Assembly (NCBI RefSeq): GCF_000332075.2
Contig: NZ_ALVU02000001.1
Span: 1,197,193-1,261,192 of the forward strand
Length of the DNA: 64,000 nt
Direction: 5' to 3'
DNA from: Synechocystis sp. PCC 7509
GTDB taxonomy: Bacteria > Cyanobacteriota > Cyanobacteriia > Cyanobacteriales > Chroococcidiopsidaceae
Each line of letters begins with the position of its first letter. Position 1 is the first letter of the stretch. The notes beneath the pieces were generated by a model. The model did not search any database and was not told the origin of the DNA. It saw only the letters and a program-made list of their open reading frames with translations. Positions 8,745 to 15,971 of the stretch are shown here, piece after piece. The position numbers were made by a program, and so were the translations under genes.

Positions 8745-9137
8745 TCAGCCTGGAATACGGGCGATGACCTTGATCTCGAAGTCGAACCCCCCGAGCCAGT
8801 TGACGCCGATCGCCGTCCAATTCGGATAAGGCGCTTCCGGGAAGACTTCGCTTTTAACGATCATGACCGTGCCGAACTGCTTCTCGGGATCGGTATGAAA
8901 GGTCGTCACGTCGACGATATCGTCAAGCCCGCATCCACCCGCTTGCAGGGTCGCCTCGAGATTGGAGAATGCCAGGCGGACCTGAGCCTCAAAGTCCGGA
9001 TCGGGCGAGCCATCGCTGCGACTGCCGACCTGACCGGACACGAACAGGAGGTCACCTGATCTGATCGCTGCGGAATAGGTCTGTAACGTGTAGAGGTCAT
9101 GCCGACCGGCGGGGAAAACGGCGTCACGCTGGGTCAT
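8745..9137 (-). CDS. RidA family protein lacking the catalytic arginine
   Basis: 130 residues from the ATG at 9137, which has AGGAG eight bases upstream; a longer reading to 9188 would begin inside a truncated SDR fragment and is unlikely. Rid fold: SGDLLFVSGQVGSRSDG, FEAQVRLAFSNLEATLQAGG, and a closing FEIKVIARIPG strand. As in the RidA gene at 1678-2079, the position of the substrate-binding arginine is not arginine (APYPNWTAIGV), so it is not a standard imine deaminase. The segment is clearly GC-rich and is inserted into, or fused against, an SDR gene remnant. Confidence 0.87.
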   Translation of the reverse strand: MTQRDAVFPAGRHDLYTLQTYSAAIRSGDLLFVSGQVGSRSDGSPDPDFEAQVRLAFSNLEATLQAGGCGLDDIVDVTTFHTDPEKQFGTVMIVKSEVFPEAPYPNWTAIGVNWLGGFDFEIKVIARIPG

Positions 9138-9189
9138 ATAGAATGCTCCTGTTGTAGGTCGCTGGAAAGCGGTGTTCGGTTTTTGCATT

Positions 9190-9336
9190 TTTTACAGTTT
9201 CTTCACCTTCATCAATTCGACGACCAACCACTACCACCTTTGCTTGTTGTTGGGCATAAGCGATCGCAGTTGCACGACCAATTCCTGAAGTTCCGCCAGT
9301 GACAAGCGCAACTTTTCCTAAGAGTTTTTGTGACAT
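9190..9336 (-). pseudogene. SDR 5' fragment
   Basis: From an ATG at 9336 with AGGA upstream, the reading starts [15 protein letters not shown] and continues through the Rossmann motif to GRRIDEGEETVK (about 49 residues), then runs out of homology at about 9190 where the RidA insert begins. The rest of the SDR is missing. Confidence 0.82.
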
Positions 9337-9344
9337 AGTGTTTT
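9301..9344. repeat. 44-bp direct repeat over an SDR start, copy 2
   Basis: Matches 8552-8595 with one mismatch (A for G at 9320). It covers the start of the truncated SDR. Confidence 0.85.
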
Positions 9345-9396
9345 CCTGAAACTAGTTGTTTACATTCATCTCAAACATGAATCTCGATGCATCAGA

Positions 9397-9771
9397 TTAT
9401 TCGCTACTCTCTGACACAGGTTCCATATACAAGCGTGACCACTCAATTCGATCGGCTTGGATGCCAAAAATGATGACTCCGCGCATCCCAAACCGTGTGC
9501 GATCGCGATGGGTGCCAAACCAGTACCACTCAGCCCAAGCCGTATCACCCTCAACTGCCAAACGGAGCAACTCTGAGTGAAAGTCTGGAATATCGTGGAA
9601 CATGGCAGACCAATTTTTACGGACACCCTCAATTCCCTGAAAACCTCTCTCAGGATGAAGTGGATGATTGCCCTGAAAGTTAGGCGAAAAGCAGGCTAAA
9701 AGTGCTTCCAGGTCTTGTGCGTTCTGTGCTTGTTGCAGGCGCTCTATGACGACGATTTGTCTAGTTTCCAT
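9397..9771 (-). CDS. SnoaL-like / NTF2-fold protein
   Basis: 124 residues: VIERLQQAQNAQDLEALLACF helix, PNFQGNHPLHPERGFQG loop, GVRKNWSAMFHDIPDFHSE, and strands ending IFGIQADRIEWSRLYMEPV. A SnoaL-like polyketide-cyclase-type domain. GGAG lies five bases before the ATG. It stands alone between the SDR fragment and a hydrolase. Substrate unknown. Confidence 0.85.
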   Translation of the reverse strand: METRQIVVIERLQQAQNAQDLEALLACFSPNFQGNHPLHPERGFQGIEGVRKNWSAMFHDIPDFHSELLRLAVEGDTAWAEWYWFGTHRDRTRFGMRGVIIFGIQADRIEWSRLYMEPVSESSE

Positions 9772-9875
9772 AATTTCTCCGTGTTGTAGATTGAGTCACT
9801 CAACGGTATTCAAGCTATTTTTCTACTTCTCAAAGAACGGCAACTCGTTTGTTTTGTGATGAAACCATCCTGTTG

Positions 9876-10601
9876 CTAGTCCCGTCCTGACGCAATAATC
9901 TTTTCGGCTAAACCAACCGGGTTAGAAAACATCACCTCATGGCTACCAGGCATTTGCACGAACCGAAATTGCCCTAAGCGACTGGACATTTTGGGATGCC
10001 ATCCCCACTCGCCTTGAGGCAGAACGTTGTCTTCTGTGCAGTAGAGGTAACTTTTAGGGATGGGCAGCGAGTAAAACTGCTTCAAGTCCAGCTTGTCAAT
10101 CCACGGTTGGTAGGGTTCAGGGGATAGTTGTGCGTAACTCGATTGAGCCAGTTCAAGGTCAGCGTCGTCGATAAACACTTCTCGCCACATCTCAAAAGGT
10201 AGCATCACCGTCCGATCGTTTGATTCTCTAACTAGCTCGTCGAGTAATGCTTGAAGATGCGGTGGAACGTTATCTCTAAGGCTCTCTCCATCGTTGAGAA
10301 CAAAGGCATCGAAGAAGATGAGCCGTTTAATGCGATGAGGAATTGCTTCGGCAACTTTCGCAATAATTGTCCCGCCGAAACTATGTCCTAATAGGACAAT
10401 ATCGGTTAAGTCTTTATCAAGGATGTAATCGACGATCGATTGTGTACATTGAGCATGGTTAACGTTTTTGTTCGCGCCTTTCCCGTGTCCAGCGATCGTA
10501 GGAGCAAAAGCTAGATGTCCTTTAGCTTCTAGCTGGTCAATGACTGGTTTCCAAGCAGAACCATCATGCCAGGAGCCATGAACTAAGACAAAAATTGACA
10601 T
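9876..10601 (-). CDS. Alpha/beta hydrolase (EstC/MES-like esterase)
   Basis: 241 residues from the ATG at 10601 (AGGAG seven bases upstream). Begins MSIFVLVHGSWHDGSAWKPV, the standard opening of the methylesterase/salicylate-esterase-like hydrolases. Triad visible: Ser74 in GHSFGG, Asp191 in CTEDNVLP and His221 in PGSHEVMF, with HGSW as oxyanion loop. Likely a cytosolic esterase; substrate unknown. It starts 33 bases after the stop of the SnoaL-like gene, suggesting one operon. Confidence 0.9.
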   Translation of the reverse strand: MSIFVLVHGSWHDGSAWKPVIDQLEAKGHLAFAPTIAGHGKGANKNVNHAQCTQSIVDYILDKDLTDIVLLGHSFGGTIIAKVAEAIPHRIKRLIFFDAFVLNDGESLRDNVPPHLQALLDELVRESNDRTVMLPFEMWREVFIDDADLELAQSSYAQLSPEPYQPWIDKLDLKQFYSLPIPKSYLYCTEDNVLPQGEWGWHPKMSSRLGQFRFVQMPGSHEVMFSNPVGLAEKIIASGRD

Positions 10602-10634
10602 TGGATAACTCCTATTATTTAGTCGCGATCGCAC

Positions 10635-11213
10635 TTAGCGATCGATTAGTGCGTTTGAGGGCAAGTTCGGTTCGAGTGCCTTACGCGCGCTGTCAACGCC
10701 TACAACGGGAAGCGTAGCAGGATCGAGTAAGCCAAGTTGAACCAAGACACTCGCCTGATCCCAGTAGATGTGTTCGTGGGCTAGCTTGTCGTCACAGAAC
10801 TGAACAATCGCTACCACTGCCACTTCAATCCTTTTCCCTGTCGGAGCAATACCAGGTAGCATCCAATCTATTTGAACGGTATGAGTGAATTTAATCACCA
10901 TTTCATCTACGAGGCGATCGTTTCCAATCGTGCGCGAGATCGGAGTTAGCTCGGTGTCTGGCGGGATCTGTGGAATGAGGTATTTGGAATAAAACTCGCG
11001 CAGTGCTGGTTTCCCGACTCCCCCAGTCATTACCGGGATGTGGTTAACGTAAGCATCTTCAACCATCGTAGCGAGGGTATCTTCAGTGTTGTGAGTGTCA
11101 AACTCGTACCCCAAATGCTCTTCCCAGAGTTCTTGCAAAAACTCCTGGGCTGGTGTCAGGTTGGTGCTTGCCTTTCTATTTGCTTGTTCGTCTACAGTTT
11201 GTTTGTTGACCAT
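10635..11213 (-). CDS. SnoaL-like ester cyclase family protein
   Basis: 192 residues, longer than the other NTF2-fold proteins here. A low-complexity polar N-terminus precedes the SnoaL-like domain (LWEEHLGYEFDTHNTEDTL, DAYVNHIPVMTGG, FYSKYLIPQIPPDTE, EHIYWDQASVLVQLGLLDP). The C-terminal tail of about 30 residues is of unknown role. AGGAG lies before the ATG. It heads a probable two-gene operon with the esterase at 9876-10601. The paired direct repeats at 11273-11304 lie 60-91 bases upstream and may control it. Confidence 0.85.
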   Translation of the reverse strand: MVNKQTVDEQANRKASTNLTPAQEFLQELWEEHLGYEFDTHNTEDTLATMVEDAYVNHIPVMTGGVGKPALREFYSKYLIPQIPPDTELTPISRTIGNDRLVDEMVIKFTHTVQIDWMLPGIAPTGKRIEVAVVAIVQFCDDKLAHEHIYWDQASVLVQLGLLDPATLPVVGVDSARKALEPNLPSNALIDR

Positions 11214-11272
11214 GTTATATTCTCCTGGTTCTATCTATCTAGAGTTTATTCAGTTCCAATGCTTAACTTCTT

Positions 11273-11304
11273 TCAGATTCTTACGATGATTTGTCAGATT
11301 CTTA
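11273..11304 (-). promoter_or_regulatory. Two direct repeats 21 bp apart, candidate operator
   Basis: TCAGATTCTTA occurs at 11273-11283 and again at 11294-11304 (minus strand TAAGAATCTGA). The centre-to-centre distance of 21 bp is two helical turns, as for tandem activator sites. The same arrangement is present at 13105-13136. Confidence 0.5.
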
Positions 11305-11358
11305 TCTAAATATTTCCGCTTTATACTGTTTCCGATTTGAGCGATCGCAGGTCACTAA

Positions 11359-12195
11359 TTATTCCTGCTGAAGAAAGTCCAGTAACACGGGATTGACCCG
11401 ATCGGCGTGAGTCCAGTTAATGGCGTGCGGCCCGCCAGGAATAACAACAAGTTGACTATTTTTAATTAGCTTTGGAAGTCTTGCTGCGGTGGACTCAAGC
11501 GGCAAAATGCGATCGGCATCGCCATGAATGATCAGGGTTGGTACGTCAATGTGGGGCAGATCATCGCGGAAATCAGTCAGCCAGGACGGTACACAATCCA
11601 ACGTTCCCTTGGCAGATGCACCTACGGCAACATTCCAACTGGCTTGAATTGCCTCATTGCTAATGCGATCGCCAAGCAACACATCCACATTGAAGAACGC
11701 TTTGAAAAATTCAGAAAAGTAAGCTGGACGATCTTCAACGACCTCTTTCATAATGCCATCAAAAACGCTTTGATCAACGCCTTCGGGATTATCATCGGTC
11801 TTTAGCAAGAAGGGCGGCACTGGAGCCATCAGCACAGCTTTCTGCACACGCTCTGAGCCATATTTGCCAAGATAGCGCGTGACTTCACCCGTCCCCATTG
11901 AGAAACCGACCAGCACAGCATTATGCAAGTTAAGTTTGGTCATCAGCACGTTCAAATCTGCTGCAAAGGTATCGTAGTCATAGCCAAACGAGGGTTGGCT
12001 AGAAGCACCAAATCCTCTGCGATCGTAGGTAATTACTCGATATCCTGCGTTCAGTAAAACTAAAACCTGCTTCTCCCAGGAATGTCCGTTCAATGGAAAT
12101 CCATGAATCAGTACAATCGGTTGACCTGTCCCAATATCTTCGTAGTAGAGATCGATGTTTGCAGAGTTTTCTTGACCAATGGTAATGTAAGGCAT
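11359..12195 (-). CDS. Alpha/beta hydrolase (non-heme haloperoxidase/arylesterase-like)
   Basis: 278 residues, full length. HGFPLNGHSW forms the oxyanion region; Ser99 in GFSMGTGE, Asp228 in HGDADRILP and His257 in GGPHAINW form the triad. The Met-Gly-Thr-Gly-Glu context and overall length match cofactor-free haloperoxidases and arylesterases. Probably cytosolic. GGAG is found ten bases before the ATG. The upstream gap carries a decayed SnoaL fragment and stem-loops. Confidence 0.9.
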   Translation of the reverse strand: MPYITIGQENSANIDLYYEDIGTGQPIVLIHGFPLNGHSWEKQVLVLLNAGYRVITYDRRGFGASSQPSFGYDYDTFAADLNVLMTKLNLHNAVLVGFSMGTGEVTRYLGKYGSERVQKAVLMAPVPPFLLKTDDNPEGVDQSVFDGIMKEVVEDRPAYFSEFFKAFFNVDVLLGDRISNEAIQASWNVAVGASAKGTLDCVPSWLTDFRDDLPHIDVPTLIIHGDADRILPLESTAARLPKLIKNSQLVVIPGGPHAINWTHADRVNPVLLDFLQQE

Positions 12196-12314
12196 GACGA
12201 GGTTTCTCCATTGTAAATTGATGATGTGTTTTTGTCTGTTGCATCACAATTGTTATGCAGCGATCGATCACCGTCTTAACAATGCTGCGTTAAGCAGACT
12301 TCAAGATGGGGCAA

Positions 12315-12410
12315 GCATCCATTGCGTATCATTGGTTCAGAATGACAAGAATCCTTCATAGTTGCCTGAGCGCGTTTGCCGCGTTTGCCGCCTCTAAGAT
12401 GGCTTTAATT
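12315..12410 (-). pseudogene. Decayed SnoaL-like 5' fragment
   Basis: The stretch reading GGCAACTATGAAGGATTC on the minus strand, and its flanks, match codons of the SnoaL-like gene at 1252-1611 with several indels. It overlaps the 3' end of the GST gene and supplies that gene's last codons and stop. Confidence 0.7.
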
Positions 12411-13014
12411 CTGCTTCGGTAGCCAGCGCGGCACGCACACCAGCATCGAGATTCATGTGGTCTACAAATCGTGACAGGTTCTCAAAGCCTTGTAGTCCGA
12501 CCTGAGTGTTAATCGCCCAGCGTAGAATGACGAACAGGTAGGGATCGGCAATCGATCGTTCGCCAGTGAGCCAGTTTCGTCCGTCGAGTCGGGTATTGAG
12601 CCGTTCAAGGTATGTGCGTACGCGGATGCGGGCGGTATCTGCGATCGCGCCTGCGAAAGCTTGGTCTTGCAGGAAACGGGTCGGCGTGAAGATCGGCTTG
12701 AACGTCATGTGTACGTCGGAATTGAGGAAGCCGAGCCAGCGCATTACCTCAGCACGATCGTGCGGTGTGCCGTCGCCAAGCAGCCGCGCCTCCGGATATA
12801 GGTCGGCGAGATAACCGAGGATAGCTACGTTTTCGGTGAGTGAAAAGTCGCCGTGATCCAGCAACGGCACCGTGCCATCCGCGTTAATGGTGAGGTAGTC
12901 TGGTGACTTGATGCTTTCAAGACTCATCCTGACAATTTCGTGCGGCACACCAATCCATTCAAGAACGATGAGATCAGCCAGCGAACAGGCACCGGGCATA
13001 TGATAGAGTTTCAT
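12394..13014 (-). CDS. Glutathione S-transferase, beta-class-like
   Basis: 206 residues from the ATG at 13014 (AGGGA upstream); a longer reading to 13068 has no support. Starts MKLYHMPGACSLADLIVLEW, with Cys10 in PGACS as in bacterial beta-class GSTs, DGTVPLLDHGDFSLTEN as the glutathione-binding loop with cis-Pro, and NWLTGERSIADPYLF as the C-terminal N-capping motif. Conjugates or reduces electrophiles in the cytosol. The final residues after ATEAEL come from the SnoaL remnant it runs into, so the native end has been replaced. GC-rich and probably acquired. Confidence 0.9.
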   Translation of the reverse strand: MKLYHMPGACSLADLIVLEWIGVPHEIVRMSLESIKSPDYLTINADGTVPLLDHGDFSLTENVAILGYLADLYPEARLLGDGTPHDRAEVMRWLGFLNSDVHMTFKPIFTPTRFLQDQAFAGAIADTARIRVRTYLERLNTRLDGRNWLTGERSIADPYLFVILRWAINTQVGLQGFENLSRFVDHMNLDAGVRAALATEAELKPS

Positions 13015-13104
13015 CGAATGTCCCTGATCGCGAAGAATGTGTTTTTGCTTCTTACCTGCTATTTTCATAGTTTGGGTCTAATGACTTTTAATGCTCGGTT
13101 TCTT

Positions 13105-13136
13105 TCAGATTCTTAGGGTGTTTTGTCAGATTCTTG
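13105..13136 (-). promoter_or_regulatory. Two direct repeats 21 bp apart, candidate operator
   Basis: TCAGATTCTTA at 13105-13115 and TCAGATTCTTG at 13126-13136. Same spacing as 11273-11304, about 91-122 bases upstream of the GST start. Between the two loci the repeats are better conserved than the spacer. Confidence 0.5.
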
Positions 13137-14022
13137 TGCAATCACCTTCAAGACGCAGCGTGGAACCGATCGTGCTGTCGAGGAACGCGCGGATCAAAGT
13201 TGCCACCTCCTCCGCATGAGTCTCCAACGCGAAATGTCCGGCGTCGAGCAGATGAATCTCTGCATCCGGGATATCTCGTTGATAAGCGGCAGCGCCAGCG
13301 GGCTGAAACGCCGGATCATGACGGCCCCAGACGGCGAGAAGCGGCGGACGGTGTTCGCGAAAGTAGGACTGGAAGGCCGGATAGAGCGCGACGTTGCTGC
13401 GGTAGTCGAGGATCAGATCGAGCTGGATCTCCTCCGCACCTGGCTGCCCCATGTAGGCGATGTCGAGTTCGTAGCCGTCGGGCGACAAAAGGTTTGGATC
13501 GGCTCCGGTGCCATACTGCCAGTTCCGAATTGTGTCCGGTGCGAGCGATGGTCGGCAGGCTTCCCGGTTCGCTGCGCTCGGTTCGCGCCAATAGGTTTCC
13601 CACGGTCCCCATTCGTCACTGAAACCCTCAAGGTAAGCGTTGCCGTTCTGCGAGATGATCGCAGATATCCGTTCAGGATGGCGCATCGCCAGACGTAGAC
13701 CGACCGGCGCACCATAGTCGAAGATGTAGAGTACGTATTGATCGAGCGACAAAGCAGCGGTGAAGCCCTCGATCACGTCGGCAAGGTGGTCGAACGTGTA
13801 GTCAAACGTCCCGCGCGGCGGTGCCTTGGTCTGTCCGAAACCAGGCAGATCCGGCGCGACGAGCCGAAAGCGATCAGTAAGGAGAGGGATCAGGTCGCGG
13901 AACATATGGCTAGCGGTTGGAAAGCCGTGCAACAGCAGTATCACTGGCGCATCGCTTGACCCAGCCTCGCGGTAGAACACTTCGATGTCGCCGACCTGTC
14001 GAAACCCGTAGCGTACTTTCAT
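13126..14022 (-). CDS. Alpha/beta hydrolase with Asp nucleophile (epoxide hydrolase/haloalkane dehalogenase-like)
   Basis: 298 residues. HGFPTASHMFRDLIP is the oxyanion loop; the nucleophile elbow reads IFDYGAP, placing Asp102 where esterases have Ser, as in epoxide hydrolases and haloalkane dehalogenases. Asp236 (GRHDPAF) and His263 (DAGHFALE) complete a plausible triad. The cap region is Trp- and Tyr-rich. AGGA lies before the ATG. GC-rich, with codon use unlike core cyanobacterial genes, so acquisition from a proteobacterium is inferred. The last residues (RLEGDCTRI) overlap the direct-repeat element and may not be native. Confidence 0.88.
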   Translation of the reverse strand: MKVRYGFRQVGDIEVFYREAGSSDAPVILLLHGFPTASHMFRDLIPLLTDRFRLVAPDLPGFGQTKAPPRGTFDYTFDHLADVIEGFTAALSLDQYVLYIFDYGAPVGLRLAMRHPERISAIISQNGNAYLEGFSDEWGPWETYWREPSAANREACRPSLAPDTIRNWQYGTGADPNLLSPDGYELDIAYMGQPGAEEIQLDLILDYRSNVALYPAFQSYFREHRPPLLAVWGRHDPAFQPAGAAAYQRDIPDAEIHLLDAGHFALETHAEEVATLIRAFLDSTIGSTLRLEGDCTRI

Positions 14023-14082
14023 ATCTTTTCCTTTGATTGCACGTGTAAAAGTTTTGATCTGCTTCAGCCTGAGCTTCGGCGC

Positions 14083-14178
14083 TCAGATTTGGAATCTGCC
14101 AGACACATCCACTACACCGCCGCTGATGTAGCCAGCATCTGAACCTGCAAGGAAGCAAACGGTTGCCGCCACCTCCTC
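14083..14178 (-). pseudogene. SDR 3' fragment
   Basis: The minus strand reads EEVAATVCFLAGSDAGYISG followed by GVVDVSGRFQI and a stop: the C-terminal block of a classical SDR. It is joined directly to the truncated LuxR-type gene, in a different frame. Confidence 0.85.
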
Positions 14179-14179
14179 C

Positions 14180-14530
14180 AATGTTGTGAATATGAGTTTT
14201 TGCCGCCTTCACAGAAATATTAAGCTTCCGAGCGATCGCGATACTGTTATCTCCATCAACAATCAATTGCAACACCTCCAGTTCCCGGTCTGTGAGTGAT
14301 TCAGCGAGAATCATTTGCCTCAAGTCTGAATCAACTGCGGGAATCACGATTGCTTCAACCGAGTTATTGTCATCAGATGGAGGAGGATAGGCTTGTTGGA
14401 GCCGCTCAACGACCTCTTGGGCAACCGTAACAAGGGCATGATTAAAAGAGAGAACCATGGGAAAATAAGTCTGAGTTGAAAACCTCGATTGCTTAAAATT
14501 ATCTTTGGTCGATCGTGGACTGGATGTCAT
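14180..14530 (-). pseudogene. Truncated LuxR-type (GerE HTH) regulator
   Basis: From the ATG at 14530 (GAGGA eight bases upstream) the reading includes a polar N-terminus and the start of a LuxR C-terminal HTH: LTDRELEVLQLIVDGDN, SIAIARKLNISVKAAKTHI. It breaks at HNI, where members of the family continue with ILDKLGVSDRTQA. Beyond the break the DNA is an SDR 3' fragment in another frame and then the hydrolase gene. The recognition helix is incomplete, so DNA binding is unlikely. Confidence 0.85.
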
Positions 14531-14577
14531 AAAATTGTCCTCAGTCAAGCATGAATGGCGAACAAAGGTTGGGGAGC

Positions 14578-15135
14578 TTAGTAACTTGCAGCAATAATGG
14601 CTGCCATCAACTCCGTCATGTTCCAGTGCCCGACATACCAATTTCCATTGATAAATAGGGCTGGGGCAGTCGTTACTCCACTCTGTATTCCGCCTTCGAT
14701 ATATTCGTTGATACGATCAAAATGCACTTGTTTAGCCAACTCTTTGAGAAATTGAGGGATATCAAGCCCTAAATCATTGGCGTACTCAACTAGATAACCA
14801 TTCTCCAACTTTTGTTGATGGGCAAATAAAGTATCGTGCATTAACCAAAACTGTCCTTGGGCAGCAGCAGCTTGGGCGGCTTGGGCTGCCCGTTGAGCAT
14901 GAGGATGAGTCTGTGCTTGCGGAAAATGACGGAAGATAAAGCATAAATAATCCTCTCCAAAAAAAGCACTAAGCTCTCGTTTGATCGCTTTAATCAGCTT
15001 GTAAACGTCCGCACTTTTGGAGTCTTGATAGTCTCCATACATCACCAGCACGACCTTGGCACTCAGCACACCTTGCATCCAATCTTGGGTTGAAGGTGGT
15101 ACAAGTAAGGAACTATGGCTACGATCGTCGTTCAT
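14578..15135 (-). CDS. DsbA-like thioredoxin-fold protein without active-site cysteines
   Basis: 185 residues of the DsbA/FrnE-like thioredoxin fold: VVLVMYGDYQDSKSADVYKL, the helical insert with AQRAAQAAQAAAAQGQFWL, the FAHQQKLENGYLVEYANDLG segment, and the cis-Pro loop GVTTAPALFING. Where oxidoreductases have CxxC after DYQ, this protein has D-S-K-S (residues 38-41), so it cannot act as a thiol oxidase. No signal peptide is seen. Role unknown; perhaps binding or scaffolding. No clear ribosome binding site before the ATG. Confidence 0.85.
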   Translation of the reverse strand: MNDDRSHSSLLVPPSTQDWMQGVLSAKVVLVMYGDYQDSKSADVYKLIKAIKRELSAFFGEDYLCFIFRHFPQAQTHPHAQRAAQAAQAAAAQGQFWLMHDTLFAHQQKLENGYLVEYANDLGLDIPQFLKELAKQVHFDRINEYIEGGIQSGVTTAPALFINGNWYVGHWNMTELMAAIIAASY

Positions 15136-15208
15136 TTTTCTATATCTGCATCAAGCATAGAACCTTGCAATTTACTTGCGTGGGTTCATTGCCTGCATAA
15201 CTGTTTGC

Positions 15209-15333
15209 TATAAATTCAATATAGGCGATCGCCTTTAAGCCGTCGTCTACAGTGAGTTAAATTTTTTACAGTACAAATTGATAGAATAACTATTCCATCG
15301 CGGAGTAGAAGGTTGGCTATAACTTAAGTTAAA
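15209..15333. repeat. 125-bp dispersed repeat, copy 1
   Basis: Resembles 18854-18978 along its full length, with matching blocks such as TAAATTCAATATAGGCGATC and GGAGTAGAAGG. Non-coding. Here it lies upstream of the DsbA-like gene; the other copy lies just behind the NarL-type response regulator. Confidence 0.75.
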
Positions 15334-15416
15334 TCGGGTACACTGATTTGTTTGAGAGTACATCGGTTTGTAGTGACTATCAGAGTAGGTAGTATCATCA
15401 GTCAAACATTTTTCTC

Positions 15417-15540
15417 CTAATAGGGCGGATTCCCAAATCGCTGAATTAGGAAATCAATAAATACCTGAACACGCGGCGAATGCTTACGATTGGTAAATAC
15501 AATACATAAAAGCAGTTCGTCCAGATTAAATTTAATCTGG
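15417..15540 (-). pseudogene. LysR-type regulator C-terminal fragment
   Basis: The minus strand reads LDELLLCIVFTNRKHSPRVQ, then VFIDFLIQRFG, then a stop. This is the standard tail of LysR substrate-binding domains. Upstream sequence is cut off at the 40-bp palindrome. Just after the stop an AGGAG plus ATG is followed at once by stop codons, a further scar. Confidence 0.8.
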
Positions 15541-15550
15541 ACGAACTGCT
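15511..15550. repeat. Perfect 40-bp palindrome
   Basis: The left arm AGCAGTTCGTCCAGATTAAA (15511-15530) is followed without spacer by its exact reverse complement (15531-15550). It ends four bases from the stop of the gene at 15555-15971, and TTTT follows the hairpin on the minus strand, so it could terminate that transcript. One arm coincides with the LysR tail coding sequence. Confidence 0.9.
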
Positions 15551-15554
15551 CAAT

Positions 15555-15971
15555 TTATAGTTGAACTTTAGTCGCTAGCAGTGTGACCAAATCAGCATGA
15601 GCTAACACCACATCGGGGTTGCGTTGAAACGCCGCATCATACTTCACAGCAAAGTCATTTCCAGCTTCATCAGGTGTGAGTAGAACCCGAACATCAGCAA
15701 TGAGAGCAGCGATCGCCTCGGAGGTGACAGGCTCATCAGAGTGGATTAACTCATCAATTTGCACAATCAATTCTGAGAGGCGATGCAACCAGGCAAATTG
15801 ATCGCCATCGATCGCCAGTTGCAGCAATTCACCATTAGAGACCTGTCCGCGCACTTGTTCGTAACGAATACGCTCTGTATCCAACAACACTTTATGCAAA
15901 TGCAATAGCTTGATGCGTATATCGGTCAACAGTTGATGTTGGGTAATGCGGTGTTGAAGCGTGTTAAGCAT
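15555..15971 (-). CDS. Conserved protein coupled to pirin, unknown function
   Basis: 138 residues from the ATG at 15971, which overlaps the pirin stop by eight bases, implying translational coupling; a longer start at 15992 would lie further inside pirin. Alpha-helical: NTLQHRITQHQLLTDIRIKL, LHRLSELIVQIDELIHSDEP, and a conserved-looking end NDFAVKYDAAFQRNPDVVLAH. No catalytic motif or membrane segment. Function not recognised. The operon position suggests a role with the pirin-like protein. Confidence 0.75.
   Translation of the reverse strand: MLNTLQHRITQHQLLTDIRIKLLHLHKVLLDTERIRYEQVRGQVSNGELLQLAIDGDQFAWLHRLSELIVQIDELIHSDEPVTSEAIAALIADVRVLLTPDEAGNDFAVKYDAAFQRNPDVVLAHADLVTLLATKVQL

Noticed and set aside
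13910-14641. Single 243-codon frame over the LuxR-type gene
   Set aside because: Homology ends at the HTH break; the rest is an out-of-frame reading of an SDR fragment and the hydrolase gene.
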